Below, piece by piece: positions 44,312 through 54,170 of a stretch of 64,000 bases of DNA (position 1 is the stretch's first letter; every line of letters begins with the position of its first letter). The stretch comes from Knufia peltigerae. Taxonomy: Eukaryota; Ascomycota; Eurotiomycetes; Chaetothyriales; Trichomeriaceae. The stretch is from assembly GCA_030247855.1 (NCBI GenBank), contig JAPDRN010000004.1, positions 496,001-560,000 of the forward strand, read 5' to 3'. A model generated the notes under the pieces. It had not been told where the DNA came from. It did not search any database and worked only from the letters and a program-made list of their open reading frames with translations. The position numbers were made by a program, and so were the translations under genes.

Positions 44312-44951
44312 ATTGTTGTCGACTAGCATGGGGGGAGAACTGAGAGGGAGGATGCGAACGAAAGTGGGAGGAAACAAAACGATAAGACCGAAACATGGCT
44401 GGAAAGACGCGCGTATATACCATGCGTGAATCAACATCAAGTATTGGTGAATCGTGCCGTGACGTTGGTGTCACGCGTCTTATGAAGACAGATGAGTGAC
44501 AAGTGAATCGTTGTGTAGGCAGTGGTGGTGAAAGTCACGGCTTGTTCTTTCTTCACTCCAGCTTTGTATTGACGGCGAAGTGATGCCAGCTGTCCTCAGC
44601 CTCAATGTTTGATTCTTTCAACTTCTGGCTTTGAAAAACCACTGCCTTGTTTGGTCATATGATGCTGAACGTTAATGTCGAGGGCAAGAGAGGATGATGG
44701 CATCAGAGGGAGGATGAAAGATTGGGGCGTGGCATCTCGGAAATTGTGGCCCATACGCGACGCAATCGCTGTCCATGTCCAACGGTGTATTGCAATCTTG
44801 TACACATCTGAGCAATGTCCTGGTGAGACTGCCATGACTTCACCATAACTCAGCCCCTTGACATATGAAATGCTGAACAGACGTATGTTGTCATATATTT
44901 ATATGTCCTCATTCCAAGATCTCGACTGATCTTGCGATTTCCGAGGGAATA
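44312..44951. other. Intergenic: BTB promoter and Zn2Cys6 3' flank
   Basis: About 640 bp, both neighbours on the minus strand. No gene or motif of note. Confidence 0.5.
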
Positions 44952-47900
44952 TTACTCAACCCATGACAATGTCACATCTTCCATCATATCAGTAAAACCA
45001 GTATACTGTCCAAACACAGAGTCCCAACGAGCCCAGTCAAACCCAAAGTCTTCTGCCGCAGAAGGCGCCGATGTAGTATTCTGAGTCTCCTTATATGTAC
45101 CGAAAGTTTGCTCGTTTGCTTGAATGCCATGACCGTTTTGCATTCCAGAAGAATCCAATCCATTTCCATTTGGTTCTCCAAAGCTCTGTTGTAGTGTATT
45201 AATTTCCACAGACGGCAGATCACCGTCGGTTTGACTGCCGATATATCCATCCTGCTGAAACAACGGATTTGCTCCATCGTTTTCCTTCTTGTCGGTGGTA
45301 TTGTCTGACGTCCCAACCTGACCAGTGCACGGGTGGTAGCCGACTGCGGTGGGTCTGAGGACTGCTTTCCCACTTCCTAAGCACGAGCTAGGGACATCAC
45401 CACCGACGGCTTGTTGGGAGCATCTCTCCATACAGCCACTCAATGGGAAAGGCATTTTCTGCTGTCCTTCTAATTGCGCTAGCTTGAGACCATGACCTCG
45501 ACGGTCTCCATTTTCGATATCACGGAGAAATCTGTTCCTGACTGCTCGAGAACAATTGTACTCGTCGACTTCCTTGTCACCATTCAATTCGCTGGACGCC
45601 AGGCTTACCATGTATCGAATTCCCTGTTCTGTTGATTGATTTCTAAGGTCGGTTTTGGTAGCAAGATTAAGGTTTGCTTGCCCGTCCCCAGTCTCATAGA
45701 TGCTGTCCTCCCTCAAACTCTGGGCTATCTTCTGGGCATCTGTGAGGGGAGTCGCAAGACCTAGCTTGAGTTGATCCTCCTGGGTCCAAAGCACGTTGGG
45801 GTCAAGTCCTGCCATCTGCCAGGCAGCGGAGCGAAGGCCTCGCAACATATCCCACGGTTCCACGCCACCTTCGCGGAGAGGCCTTTGAATGGTGACCCCA
45901 TTGGGACCCCCAACAATTCCAGCCCGCGGATCGGAAAGTGAGAAGACCTTGTCAATGAGTTCCCTGGACCGCGGTGCTTCCACACTGTCAGGCTGTGCGT
46001 AGAGATCGACGAGCATGATCAGTCCGGCATGTAAGGGGCCGTACATTGCGGGCCAAGTCCATCGGAAGGTTTCAAGGTCAGGATCTTCCACCAAGGAGAT
46101 GAACTTTCTCATAAAACTGTGGCAGTTATGCAAAGCGCACTGCCTCCCAACCGTCCACAGTTTGCTCTTGGCATTTTTCAGAAAGGGAGCATATGCCACA
46201 CAATGTAGTTTATCTTTCAACATCGAAAGGGTGATACGAGCCCACTTGTTGAAGACCGCCAGTCTCTGTCGATGATAACGTGCAAGGGGCGTTGCTAGAT
46301 TATCATCGCTCACATAATTCTGGTAGAATGCGAGATCCTTCTCAGTGACGGTACTGCTCATAGACGAGTCGCAGTCGAGACTGTAGGCTTGTCTCGATTT
46401 CCCATTGGGTCCTTCAGGAACGAAGCCCATCTCAGGTAAGCCCTTGGCTGGGATCTGAGCGATGATGTCGTTGATCTGCTCCTCAGCTTCAGCCATGACT
46501 CTCTTCAATTCTTGCATATCGGTGCTGGTGATCGTTTTAGTTCCTAGGTGGGTATCGACGATAGCACGCAAGGCACATGCCTGAACCGATCTCGCCCTTG
46601 CTACGAGGCTCATGGTGCGGTGAAGTGTCAAATTGCCGTTTTCGTCGGTAGAGTGAGTTTCACCCCACGAGAACGGCTTTGGCTTCTTCCCACCCTCAAG
46701 GCTTATCGCCTCGTCGTCATCAGAAATGAACGCATCCTTGTCTTCACAATTGATTCTCGTATCAGAGACATTTTCTGAAATTAATGTCGGGTATCCAGTA
46801 GAGATGACAAGAGAGGTGTCCAATTGCACCAGTTGCCACCATATTCGGCGACGCATGCCTTCCTCAGCGACGGGTAGGTCAAATAGAGTTGGTTCTCGGT
46901 GTAGACCCATCGCCAGACCCAGCCTGACGTTGAGCTGAGTATAAAGGCTGGCTTGGATAGGGTCTTCTTCAGCAATGGGCAAAGACTGCACCATAACCAA
47001 GGCAGCGAGCTTCTGGAGGCTAACATCCCGCGTGAAGTGTCCCAGGTGCAGTGTATAGACTACGCTGCCGTGAAATTTGGTAGCCAAGTCGGCACGTGTT
47101 GAATCTGGAAACCAACGTTGCAGACCTTTTCTGGATAGGCCGAGTACTCCAGCATACCAGATCACATACATTATGGAGTATATTTCAAGATCCGGATAGT
47201 GTAATTGCATTTGTGCCAATCCCACTGTTTCGATTCGATTCCAAAGCATCTCGTGTTTCTCCAAAATTTCACCTGGAATATGAAGAGGTAGAATCGGATA
47301 GACGGTTGACAGCCAACATCGGAGAAGGACATTGCTCTGAGCCCTGGTCGGAAAAGCTTTAAAGAGATGGTGGTAGGCAGTTGCGTGTGAGCAATTTATC
47401 GGCAATGCTTGTAACAAAGTTGCCTTGGAAAATGGTACTTTTTGACACATGGTACAATCACTGTCGGGATCGTAGGAGTTGGTACCATTAGCCGCAGAGG
47501 CCGTCTCAAAACTCATCGGCTCCCAGAAATCGTCCTTGACAGGTTCAACATGTGGTCCATTAGCTGAAGGCCTTGCTTCATCGCAATTTTTGTTCTGCAC
47601 ACTTGTTGTACTACCAGAGACGTTATTGTGACGTCTCATCATGTGGTTAAGCTGATCCAACTCGTCAGAGATATGTATCCAAAATGGATCTTCAACAGTC
47701 CGTTTGCTGTTGCCGTTGGTCAATTTGAGACTAGACAAAGGCCGATTCAATTCATTCACGTCTTTTGGTGATCCTGAGTTTCTGGAGCGAAACATCCCGA
47801 GACTGAGGTCCGGCCGAGACGCTGTTTCATCCGAATCATGTTCCGACTGGGAAGGCACTGGGGTGAGCAAATCGCGGAGTTGCGACTCGTTGCCTCCAGA

Positions 47901-48323
47901 TTTTCGGAGTGCATCGACCATTGAAGTCAAGCGATGCAACTGCTCCTCGATTGCTTTTAACTGAGGAGGAGGCGGTATCGCCTTGTCCTGAGATGGGCTG
48001 GACGACGAGACCGAAGTCGATTCTTGCCTTTCATATGTCGTCCTCCGCTTCTTCGACCCGTCTGATATCTCGGTGGTGGCGATAATGGTTGGTTTGGTTT
48101 CATCGTTGTATACACAATCTTCGTTTGCTTTTTTGCATCCCCCACAGACTGGATGTACCTTATCGCATTTTACTTTTCGTTTCCGGCATGTCTGACAGGA
48201 GTAACTAATACGATTCCTGGTGATCTGACGTTTCTCACCACCGGAGACTTGGTTACGCGAGGCTGGCATCGTATTAGCGACGCTAGCCTCGTGCGAAATA
48301 TTTCCGGCGCTGAATTGGAACAT
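44952..48323 (-). CDS. Zn2Cys6 fungal transcription factor
   Basis: One long exon of 1123 residues if started at the ATG at 48323. A second ATG at 48269 would shorten it by 18, and the frame is open upstream but without ATG, so a 5' exon is possible. The binuclear cluster is CQTCRKRKVKCDKVHPVCGG followed by CKKANEDC (pattern C-x2-C-x6-C-x6-C-x2-C-x6-C, residues 43-70). A coiled-coil-like linker follows (KAIEEQLHRLTSMVDALRKS). A fungal-specific transcription-factor domain spans roughly residues 330-700, including LLRCWLSTVYPILPLHIPGE and RRRIWWQLVQLDTSLVISTG. The C-terminal 250 residues are Gln/Asn/Ser-rich with an acidic aromatic end (FGFDWARWDSVFGQ), a likely activation region. It is divergent from HRD3. 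Target genes are unknown. Confidence 0.88.
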   Translation of the reverse strand: MFQFSAGNISHEASVANTMPASRNQVSGGEKRQITRNRISYSCQTCRKRKVKCDKVHPVCGGCKKANEDCVYNDETKPTIIATTEISDGSKKRRTTYERQESTSVSSSSPSQDKAIPPPPQLKAIEEQLHRLTSMVDALRKSGGNESQLRDLLTPVPSQSEHDSDETASRPDLSLGMFRSRNSGSPKDVNELNRPLSSLKLTNGNSKRTVEDPFWIHISDELDQLNHMMRRHNNVSGSTTSVQNKNCDEARPSANGPHVEPVKDDFWEPMSFETASAANGTNSYDPDSDCTMCQKVPFSKATLLQALPINCSHATAYHHLFKAFPTRAQSNVLLRCWLSTVYPILPLHIPGEILEKHEMLWNRIETVGLAQMQLHYPDLEIYSIMYVIWYAGVLGLSRKGLQRWFPDSTRADLATKFHGSVVYTLHLGHFTRDVSLQKLAALVMVQSLPIAEEDPIQASLYTQLNVRLGLAMGLHREPTLFDLPVAEEGMRRRIWWQLVQLDTSLVISTGYPTLISENVSDTRINCEDKDAFISDDDEAISLEGGKKPKPFSWGETHSTDENGNLTLHRTMSLVARARSVQACALRAIVDTHLGTKTITSTDMQELKRVMAEAEEQINDIIAQIPAKGLPEMGFVPEGPNGKSRQAYSLDCDSSMSSTVTEKDLAFYQNYVSDDNLATPLARYHRQRLAVFNKWARITLSMLKDKLHCVAYAPFLKNAKSKLWTVGRQCALHNCHSFMRKFISLVEDPDLETFRWTWPAMYGPLHAGLIMLVDLYAQPDSVEAPRSRELIDKVFSLSDPRAGIVGGPNGVTIQRPLREGGVEPWDMLRGLRSAAWQMAGLDPNVLWTQEDQLKLGLATPLTDAQKIAQSLREDSIYETGDGQANLNLATKTDLRNQSTEQGIRYMVSLASSELNGDKEVDEYNCSRAVRNRFLRDIENGDRRGHGLKLAQLEGQQKMPFPLSGCMERCSQQAVGGDVPSSCLGSGKAVLRPTAVGYHPCTGQVGTSDNTTDKKENDGANPLFQQDGYIGSQTDGDLPSVEINTLQQSFGEPNGNGLDSSGMQNGHGIQANEQTFGTYKETQNTTSAPSAAEDFGFDWARWDSVFGQYTGFTDMMEDVTLSWVE

Positions 48324-48894
48324 TGCCTTGAGGATCACGCAGTTTTCTCTGTATCTGAAAATGTTCTCTGTACGCAAGGCAGTTGCAACTGGAGCCTGAG
48401 ATAACTCGCCAGGTGTGCTGACAAATGCCAACCAGGCGATTTCACGGTGTTGATATTTGATATAATACAAGCACTTGATCGCACCAACAGGGGCATCAAC
48501 TAGAGCGTCATATAACAAGGACTGATCAGCCAATACTGATGGTTTCTAGCTGCTGAGACGAAGCATTGTCACCAGTGACTTTTGTTGGAATATCGCCAGG
48601 ACATTTCCTCGTATCTATGCTACTCCGTAGTCGAGAAAGGGTTGACTAAGCACAGGCGTCATTCATTGGTCAATGCCGAATGAGGCTGCACGAGGCTGCA
48701 CGGGACGTCATTGGACCGAGTGCGCATGTTGGCAAGCTGGCTTGATTGAGTCGAGTACAGATTACATCCTATATTTCAGCGTGCATCGTTCGTGATTTAT
48801 TTGGAAATAAGACCTCCTGCACATCAGAGACGAAGTCTTCGTGCACCGCTTCAAAATGCTATCCCGGTGATAGGACGACTGAAACATCAGCAGT
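48324..48894. promoter_or_regulatory. Shared divergent promoter of Zn2Cys6 gene and HRD3
   Basis: About 570 bp. It contains TACTCCGTA (48621-48629), a tandem GAGGCTGCAC pair near 48685-48704, an ATTGG (inverted CCAAT) and a CAGCGTG element at 48777-48783. Confidence 0.45.
48777..48783 (+). promoter_or_regulatory. UPRE-like CAGCGTG element upstream of HRD3
   Basis: CAGCGTG is the core of the yeast Hac1 unfolded-protein-response element. It sits 112 bp upstream of the HRD3 start, and HRD3 is a known UPR-induced gene in yeast. Seven bases can occur by chance, so this is only a candidate. Confidence 0.35.
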
Positions 48895-51619
48895 ATGAGG
48901 CGGTTCTTTGCTGAAGTGCTTCTAGGTATGTTCACGCGAGCGCCACAATGCTCTGGATTTAACAGACCGTATAGCACTTTTCTGCGCTCTTGCCATAATT
49001 TCCTCACATACGAAAGCCACTGTGCAAGCTAAAGAGACAGTCCGGCAGCTTGTGGACGCTCCGAGCGATCTCATTCCTGACGAAGAGCAGAAACAGAACT
49101 ACTGGGCAAATGGCGGTAATAATGTGGTTCACGAGGTCTGGTCTATCCTACGGGACTTCGAGCCGACCTGGAAAGATAGTGTCACCCCTGCTCAGCCAAC
49201 TTCTTTACTCGAGAACATCTGGTACTATCTCCGCTTAATCTTCCGCACCCTCTTCATGAACGCACCAGCCCGACACGACGATGAGACACCGCAAGTGAAA
49301 GGCGACCTGCGCAAGGCTGTTGAAACACTCAAGACTGCTGCCCTCTTTGAAGACCCAGATGCGATGTTCATACTTGCCGAAATGAATTTCTATGGCAACT
49401 TCTCCTATCCACGAAACACCCCCGAATCCCTGGCATGGTACAATAAACTCGCTTCTCTCAATGGCAATAGCACGGCGCAATACATGTCAGGCTTGATATA
49501 TGGTACTGGGTTAGGTGGTGCCCCCCGTGATCAAGCCAAAGCTCTACTCTACCACACCTTTGCCGCGGGACAAGACAACATCAACTCAGAAATGACCCTC
49601 GCATACCGTTATCACGCAGGCGTTGGATGCCCGCGGGACTGCAACAAAGCAGTATCATTTTATAAGCGTGTGGCAGACAAGGCAATGGACTTCTGGGCGG
49701 CGGGCCCACCGGGAGGACTTAGCTTCACGCGAAATGCATATCGTTGGGTTGAAGTGGATGGTGGGATCTATGGCGAAGGCGCAAGCGTGAGTTCTTCGGG
49801 GCCCAACGCACCAAGAGATGGTGTGATAACTACACACATTGATGACGTGCTGGATTACCTTGACACGAAAGAACGACAGGGGGATTTCACGGCCATGCTT
49901 GGAATTGGGAAGCACTATTACGAAGCGCCGCGTGGATACAAGAAAAATTTCCGCAAAGCACACCGTCAGTTTATGAAGGTTGCACGTGCATACTGGGGCA
50001 AGGACGGCAAGGTCAGTCCCAAGGCACCCAAGGGCATCGACCGTGTGGCAGCCAAGGCCGCAGCATACCTCGGGCGCATGTTTCTACGAGGTGAGGGTGT
50101 CGATCAGAACTTTGAGAAAGCTGCAATGTGGTTCAAACGAGCAATTGCGAATGGCGATAGTTTCGCTCAGTATCATATCGGTCTGATGTACAGGGACGGG
50201 CTGGGTGTGCCAAAAGATGGCCTCCGGGCAGGGACATACCTCAAGGCTGCAGCGGAACAGAGTCTACCCATTGCGCAGTCGGCGTTGGGCGTTCTGTTCC
50301 TCGATCAGGGTGATATCGAGACGGCGTCGCGTTATTTCGAACTCGCCGCTGGCGCTGGAGTCATGGAAGCATTCTATTATCTAGCCGAACTTACCAATCA
50401 AGGTGTCGGACGGGAAAGAAACTGCGGCCTGGCGAGCGTCTATTATAAGCTCGTCGCTGAGCGAGCAGAGGGCTTGCATTCGAGTTTCTCCGAGGCCAAC
50501 TCTGCTTACGAACGGGGCGATTGGGAGAGAGCACTAGTCGCGAGCATCAAGGCTGCTGAGGCCGGGTACGAGAATGCCCAGGCCAACGTGGCTTACCTAC
50601 TGGACCGCAAGACCAGTGTCCTTGATGTTCCAGGTCTCTCGATGCTTTTTTCGAGCAAACCCGAAGTCGGGGCCGGGCGAAGTAAATTGCTGGACGACGA
50701 GTACCTCGCGCTGGCGTACTTTACGAGGAGTGCGAAGCAGTCAAATGTGGATTCACTGATCAAGATGGGGGATTACTATCTTAGCCTCAGATCATCACCG
50801 CATGTGCTGCGTGGGTTGTTGCCCAACGACACCAAAGAAGACGAGGTGAAGAGCAACCTCGAAAGAGCGACGACATGTTACACGACAGCGGCAGAAAGCC
50901 ACCACAGCGCCCAGGCGCTCTGGAATCTGGGATGGATGCACGAGAACGGCATCGGTTCCGTGACGCAGGATTTCCACATGGCGAAACGATACTACGATCT
51001 CGCGCTGGAGATGAACAAGGAGGCGTACCTGCCCGTTACGCTCGCGCTGGCCAAGTTAAGGCTGCGGAGCTGGTGGAACGGCGTGAGCGGTGGCAAGGTC
51101 AACTCGATCCGCGAGGACGAGGACGAGGATAAGAAACGGCCCAAGTCGTGGGGCGAGTGGGTCAACCGGTTCCTCGACGCGGCGGAAGAGATGGACGCCC
51201 AAGAAGCTGCGGCGATGATGCGGGAACGCGACGGGGACGAGGAGATGCTGGGGTACGCGGAGCCCGGGATGCCCGGTGGCGATTCCGACTATGCGGGCAG
51301 AGAGGGGCAGAGGCACGGCGAGGACGTGTACGGCGCCGATGAGTGGGAGGACATCGACGACGGCTTGGTCGAGAGTCTGATCATTATCGCGCTCGCCGGA
51401 GCTCTGGCTCTGCTCGTGTATGCGAGACAGGCTCGCCAGAGGGGCTTGGAGCAGGAGAGACGCGAAGCTCAAGAGCGTGCGAGAGCTCAGGCTCAGGCTC
51501 AGGCTCAGCCTCGTGTGCCAACGCAACCACAGGCGCAGGCGCAGCAGGGCAACGGCTTCTTCCCTGGACCTGGCGATCCCGAATTCAATAATTGGGTCGC
51601 TGGTGGGGTCGGTCATTAA
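48895..51619 (+). CDS. HRD3: HRD3/SEL1L homologue, ERAD ubiquitin-ligase subunit
   Basis: The main open frame has no ATG at its start, and an in-frame stop lies upstream. A 40-nt intron (48926-48965, GTATGT to AACAG) joins a small exon (48895-48925) to it and gives MRRFFAEVLLDRIALFCALA, a convincing signal peptide. The full protein is 894 residues. It has many Sel1-like repeats (ALFEDPDAMFILAEMNFYGN, TAQYMSGLIYGTGLGGAPRD, AAAYLGRMFLRGEGVDQNFE, QALWNLGWMHENGIGS). A C-terminal span, LVESLIIIALAGALALLVYA, precedes a Gln/Ala-rich cytosolic tail. In yeast Hrd3 binds the Hrd1 ligase, presents misfolded glycoproteins and stabilises the complex in the ER membrane. Length and topology agree. The first intron is unusually short, so the 5' end is the least sure part. 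Confidence 0.88.
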
Positions 51620-52458
51620 GAGGGAAGAGGACGATGATGATTGGAAAAGTAGAATCTTATGTCTAGATGACTTTTTCTCTGTATATCTTCTCTGTATAAT
51701 ACAAGGTGGACTACATTTTAAGTATTCCACAAAAGGTTCGCTGGCAGGTTGCGATCTGAAGTAGCCGCAACGGAGTGCCATGGACAGTAAATGACGAGAT
51801 ATGAACATATCAGTTCGGATCTTCAACGACCATGGTTTTTGACGCTGTCGTTATCTTGAGCTCGTCTGTCAATTGCGACGAGATACGTTTCAGCTTTTCC
51901 ACTTGTACATCAACGAGCTTCCAAGCTCACGTAAGGATGTCTCCGGCTATAGTAGTACAGTCGTTCGTTGCCTACCATCCTTCGCTATGGAAGACAGGCA
52001 TTCTATGTTGGAGCGACCTCGTTGATTACACAAGTAGCCTCTGAGCTTAGTAGATTTCCTCGGTGGCGATCTACTCTGCAGTTTTGCGAAGCTGGTAGAC
52101 AGCAAAGTCCGCACCTCGGCGGTGCGGCCGGGTTGCGTTCTCGACGAGTTGCGATTGAGCTCGGACAGAATCGTCCATGGTGCGTTCCTTCATTGCCCTC
52201 GTCAACCTTTTCCAGAGTGGAGAGAATTTGTAGATGGCGCGCCTAAGATGGTGTCGCTGTACCGTTGTTGGTCGGAGACCTTCGTGTCTGTGATGGTCTT
52301 ATACTGGACACCCATTGCAGGTTGCGTACAGTGCCGTAACACTTGACCATTGTGCCGCGCCAGAGTTCGCAGGGAATATTCTGACAAAATTAAAGCCTGA
52401 GACCCCTTTGTACCTCTTCGTAGCAGCGCAGACAAACAGTTGTTGCGAGTACCTCGTA
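51620..52458. other. Convergent spacer, about 840 bp
   Basis: Between the HRD3 and PET117 stops. No gene, RNA or repeat recognised. Confidence 0.5.
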
Positions 52459-52762
52459 TCAAGCTCCCGTTGTACTGTCGTGCACATTTTGCGTCTTTTT
52501 GTATTCTTCTTCCAGTTGTTTTTGTAAGTCGAAATCTGCTTGCCGTTCCCGTTTAACTCGTTGCTGCTCCATATCTCGAACGACGCCGGCATGCATGGCC
52601 TGTGTAACCGTGATTAGAATTGTCAGAGAAAAGACAGCATCCGAGACGTTAGATCAAGTGACATACAGCTTGTTCGGCGGTTTGCGCCCAATGCACAAAA
52701 GCTACAATTCCGGCTGTACCTAGAATTGTACTCAACAGAGTGACCTTGGAAGCCGTGGACAT
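52459..52762 (-). CDS. PET117: PET117 homologue, cytochrome c oxidase assembly factor
   Basis: Two exons, 52762-52667 and 52599-52459 (67-nt intron), encode only 78 residues. The start is MSTASKVTLLSTILGTAGIV with a hydrophobic N-terminal anchor, followed after the join by AMHAGVVRDMEQQRVKRERQ and DFDLQKQLEEEYKKTQNVHD. The AGVxRDxEQQRxKxERQxDF pattern and the size are diagnostic of Pet117. This protein sits on the matrix side of the mitochondrial inner membrane and works with Cox15 in haem A supply for complex IV. It is divergent from VMA10 across 332 bp. The gene is easily missed because neither exon is a notable open frame on its own. Confidence 0.92.
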
Positions 52763-53094
52763 GTTTGAGCAGACAGGAATTTTGTTCTCCCTTGTTCTCC
52801 CTGCGAAACTTGAAGCTGGGAAGGGATATTCGAAGATTGTACGGAGTAGGAGTAGTAGTTGCGTGACAAAAAAGTACTCAGTACGGAGTACTGTAATGTC
52901 TATTGTCTGGCTTCTCCAAAAGCTAAACCCTTTCCAGCTGCGCAGCTTCAACCTCAGCGGGCAGGCGCATGCATTCTTAGCATTAGCGAGTCCGCATTCT
53001 TTTTCCATTTCCACGCCTGCTTCTTTGGCTAAGCCGTCCTTCTCTTCGACCTGTTGTTTTTGAGTGTCCGATTCTCAAACCTCTTCCTTTCAAA
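52763..53094. promoter_or_regulatory. Shared divergent promoter of PET117 and VMA10
   Basis: A 332-bp region driving both genes. GTACGGAGTA lies at 52839-52848 and GTACGGAGTAC at 52881-52891, two copies 42 bp apart. Confidence 0.5.
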
Positions 53095-53710
53095 ATGGTA
53101 TGACGCAGTCTGAACCTCTACGGAATTCAATCGCTGATAAGAAGCACACAGTCTGCCCAAAACTCCGCAGGCATTCAGACACTGCTTGATGTGAGCAAAG
53201 TAGTCTTGAGCCCTTGATTATCATATGTTAAAACATTTACAGGCAGAAAAAGAAGCACAGAAGATTGTGCAGAAAGGTAAGTCCAGGTCCTTGGATGTCT
53301 CAAACCGAATGCTAACATTGATGCAGCCAGAGAATGTACGATCAATAAATGCCACTGTATAGCGCCAATCTAATCTGGGACAGATCGAACAAAGAGAGTA
53401 AAAGACGCCAAGTCGGAAGCACAGAAAGAGATTGAAGAATATCGAAAAAAGAAGGAAGAAGAGTTTAAGAAGTTCGAATCAGAGGTTGGTCGAGTTATGG
53501 TATGGCGCCGAAAGCACACACTCACGATGTTTGCAGCAATCAAGCGGAAACAAGAAGGCCGAAGACGATGCCAACAAGGATGCGGAAGCCAAAGTCAAGG
53601 ACATTGAGCAGGCCGGCAAGAAATCGGGAAACAAGGTGGTGGAAGACTTGATCAAAGCTGTCACAAATCCTCAACCAGAAGTACCGGAAAAGATCTCGAG
53701 GGAGGATTGA
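53095..53710 (+). CDS. VMA10: VMA10 homologue, V-ATPase subunit G, six exons
   Basis: Exons 53095-53097, 53152-53190, 53243-53276, 53327-53335, 53384-53484 and 53537-53710 encode 119 residues. The first exon is just the ATG and the fourth is a 9-nt microexon. Five introns of 48-54 nt separate them. The protein starts MSAQNSAGIQTLLDAEKEAQ, continues KIVQKAREYRTKRVKDAKSE, then a Lys/Glu-rich coiled coil (EIEEYRKKKEEEFKKFESEQ). That is the peripheral-stalk subunit G pattern, and the length matches the family. Subunit G pairs with subunit E to form the stator that links V1 to Vo in the vacuolar proton pump. Every join restores frame and conserved sequence, so the model is strong despite the tiny exons. 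Confidence 0.94.
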
Positions 53711-54170
53711 GACCAACTATACGGTGCGATGGTAATAGATTGAGTGTTTGCTGCTGCTCGTACGTCTACAGTACAGGACGTCGACTGGTGTTTGCATCTT
53801 TATGGGTGGTTTAAAGGGATGGCAACGTGGCGCAAATGTTGTGTGTTCAACAAGTCATTAAAACAAAGAATAGAAAAAGTAGGAAGCTAGGTCATGATAT
53901 GAAGAACCTATTTCTATTCCAGAATCAGCTTCATGTGTAGAGTAACATTGTGAGCGTTTCTATCTCTCCGGTGTGATCGTGTTCCCCAGCCTTGTACTCG
54001 CATAGACGGGATAAGGCTGAACGAATGCGATATGACGCAAATGACTAAATTAATTCATACGATCACAACAACCACAAGCATCGTCAACATTTCTCAATAA
54101 TTTCCCCTTGGTCACATCGCCATGAAGCAATAACACCTAAAGGCCTGAATTATCGCACTCGACACGTAGC
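53711..54170. other. Intergenic, about 460 bp
   Basis: 3' flank of VMA10 and promoter of the lipase gene, both on the plus strand. No clear motif. Confidence 0.5.

Noticed and set aside
51056..51826. 256-codon minus-strand open frame
   Set aside because: Antisense to the GC-rich 3' part of HRD3. Composition is dominated by Leu and Ser runs with no domain.
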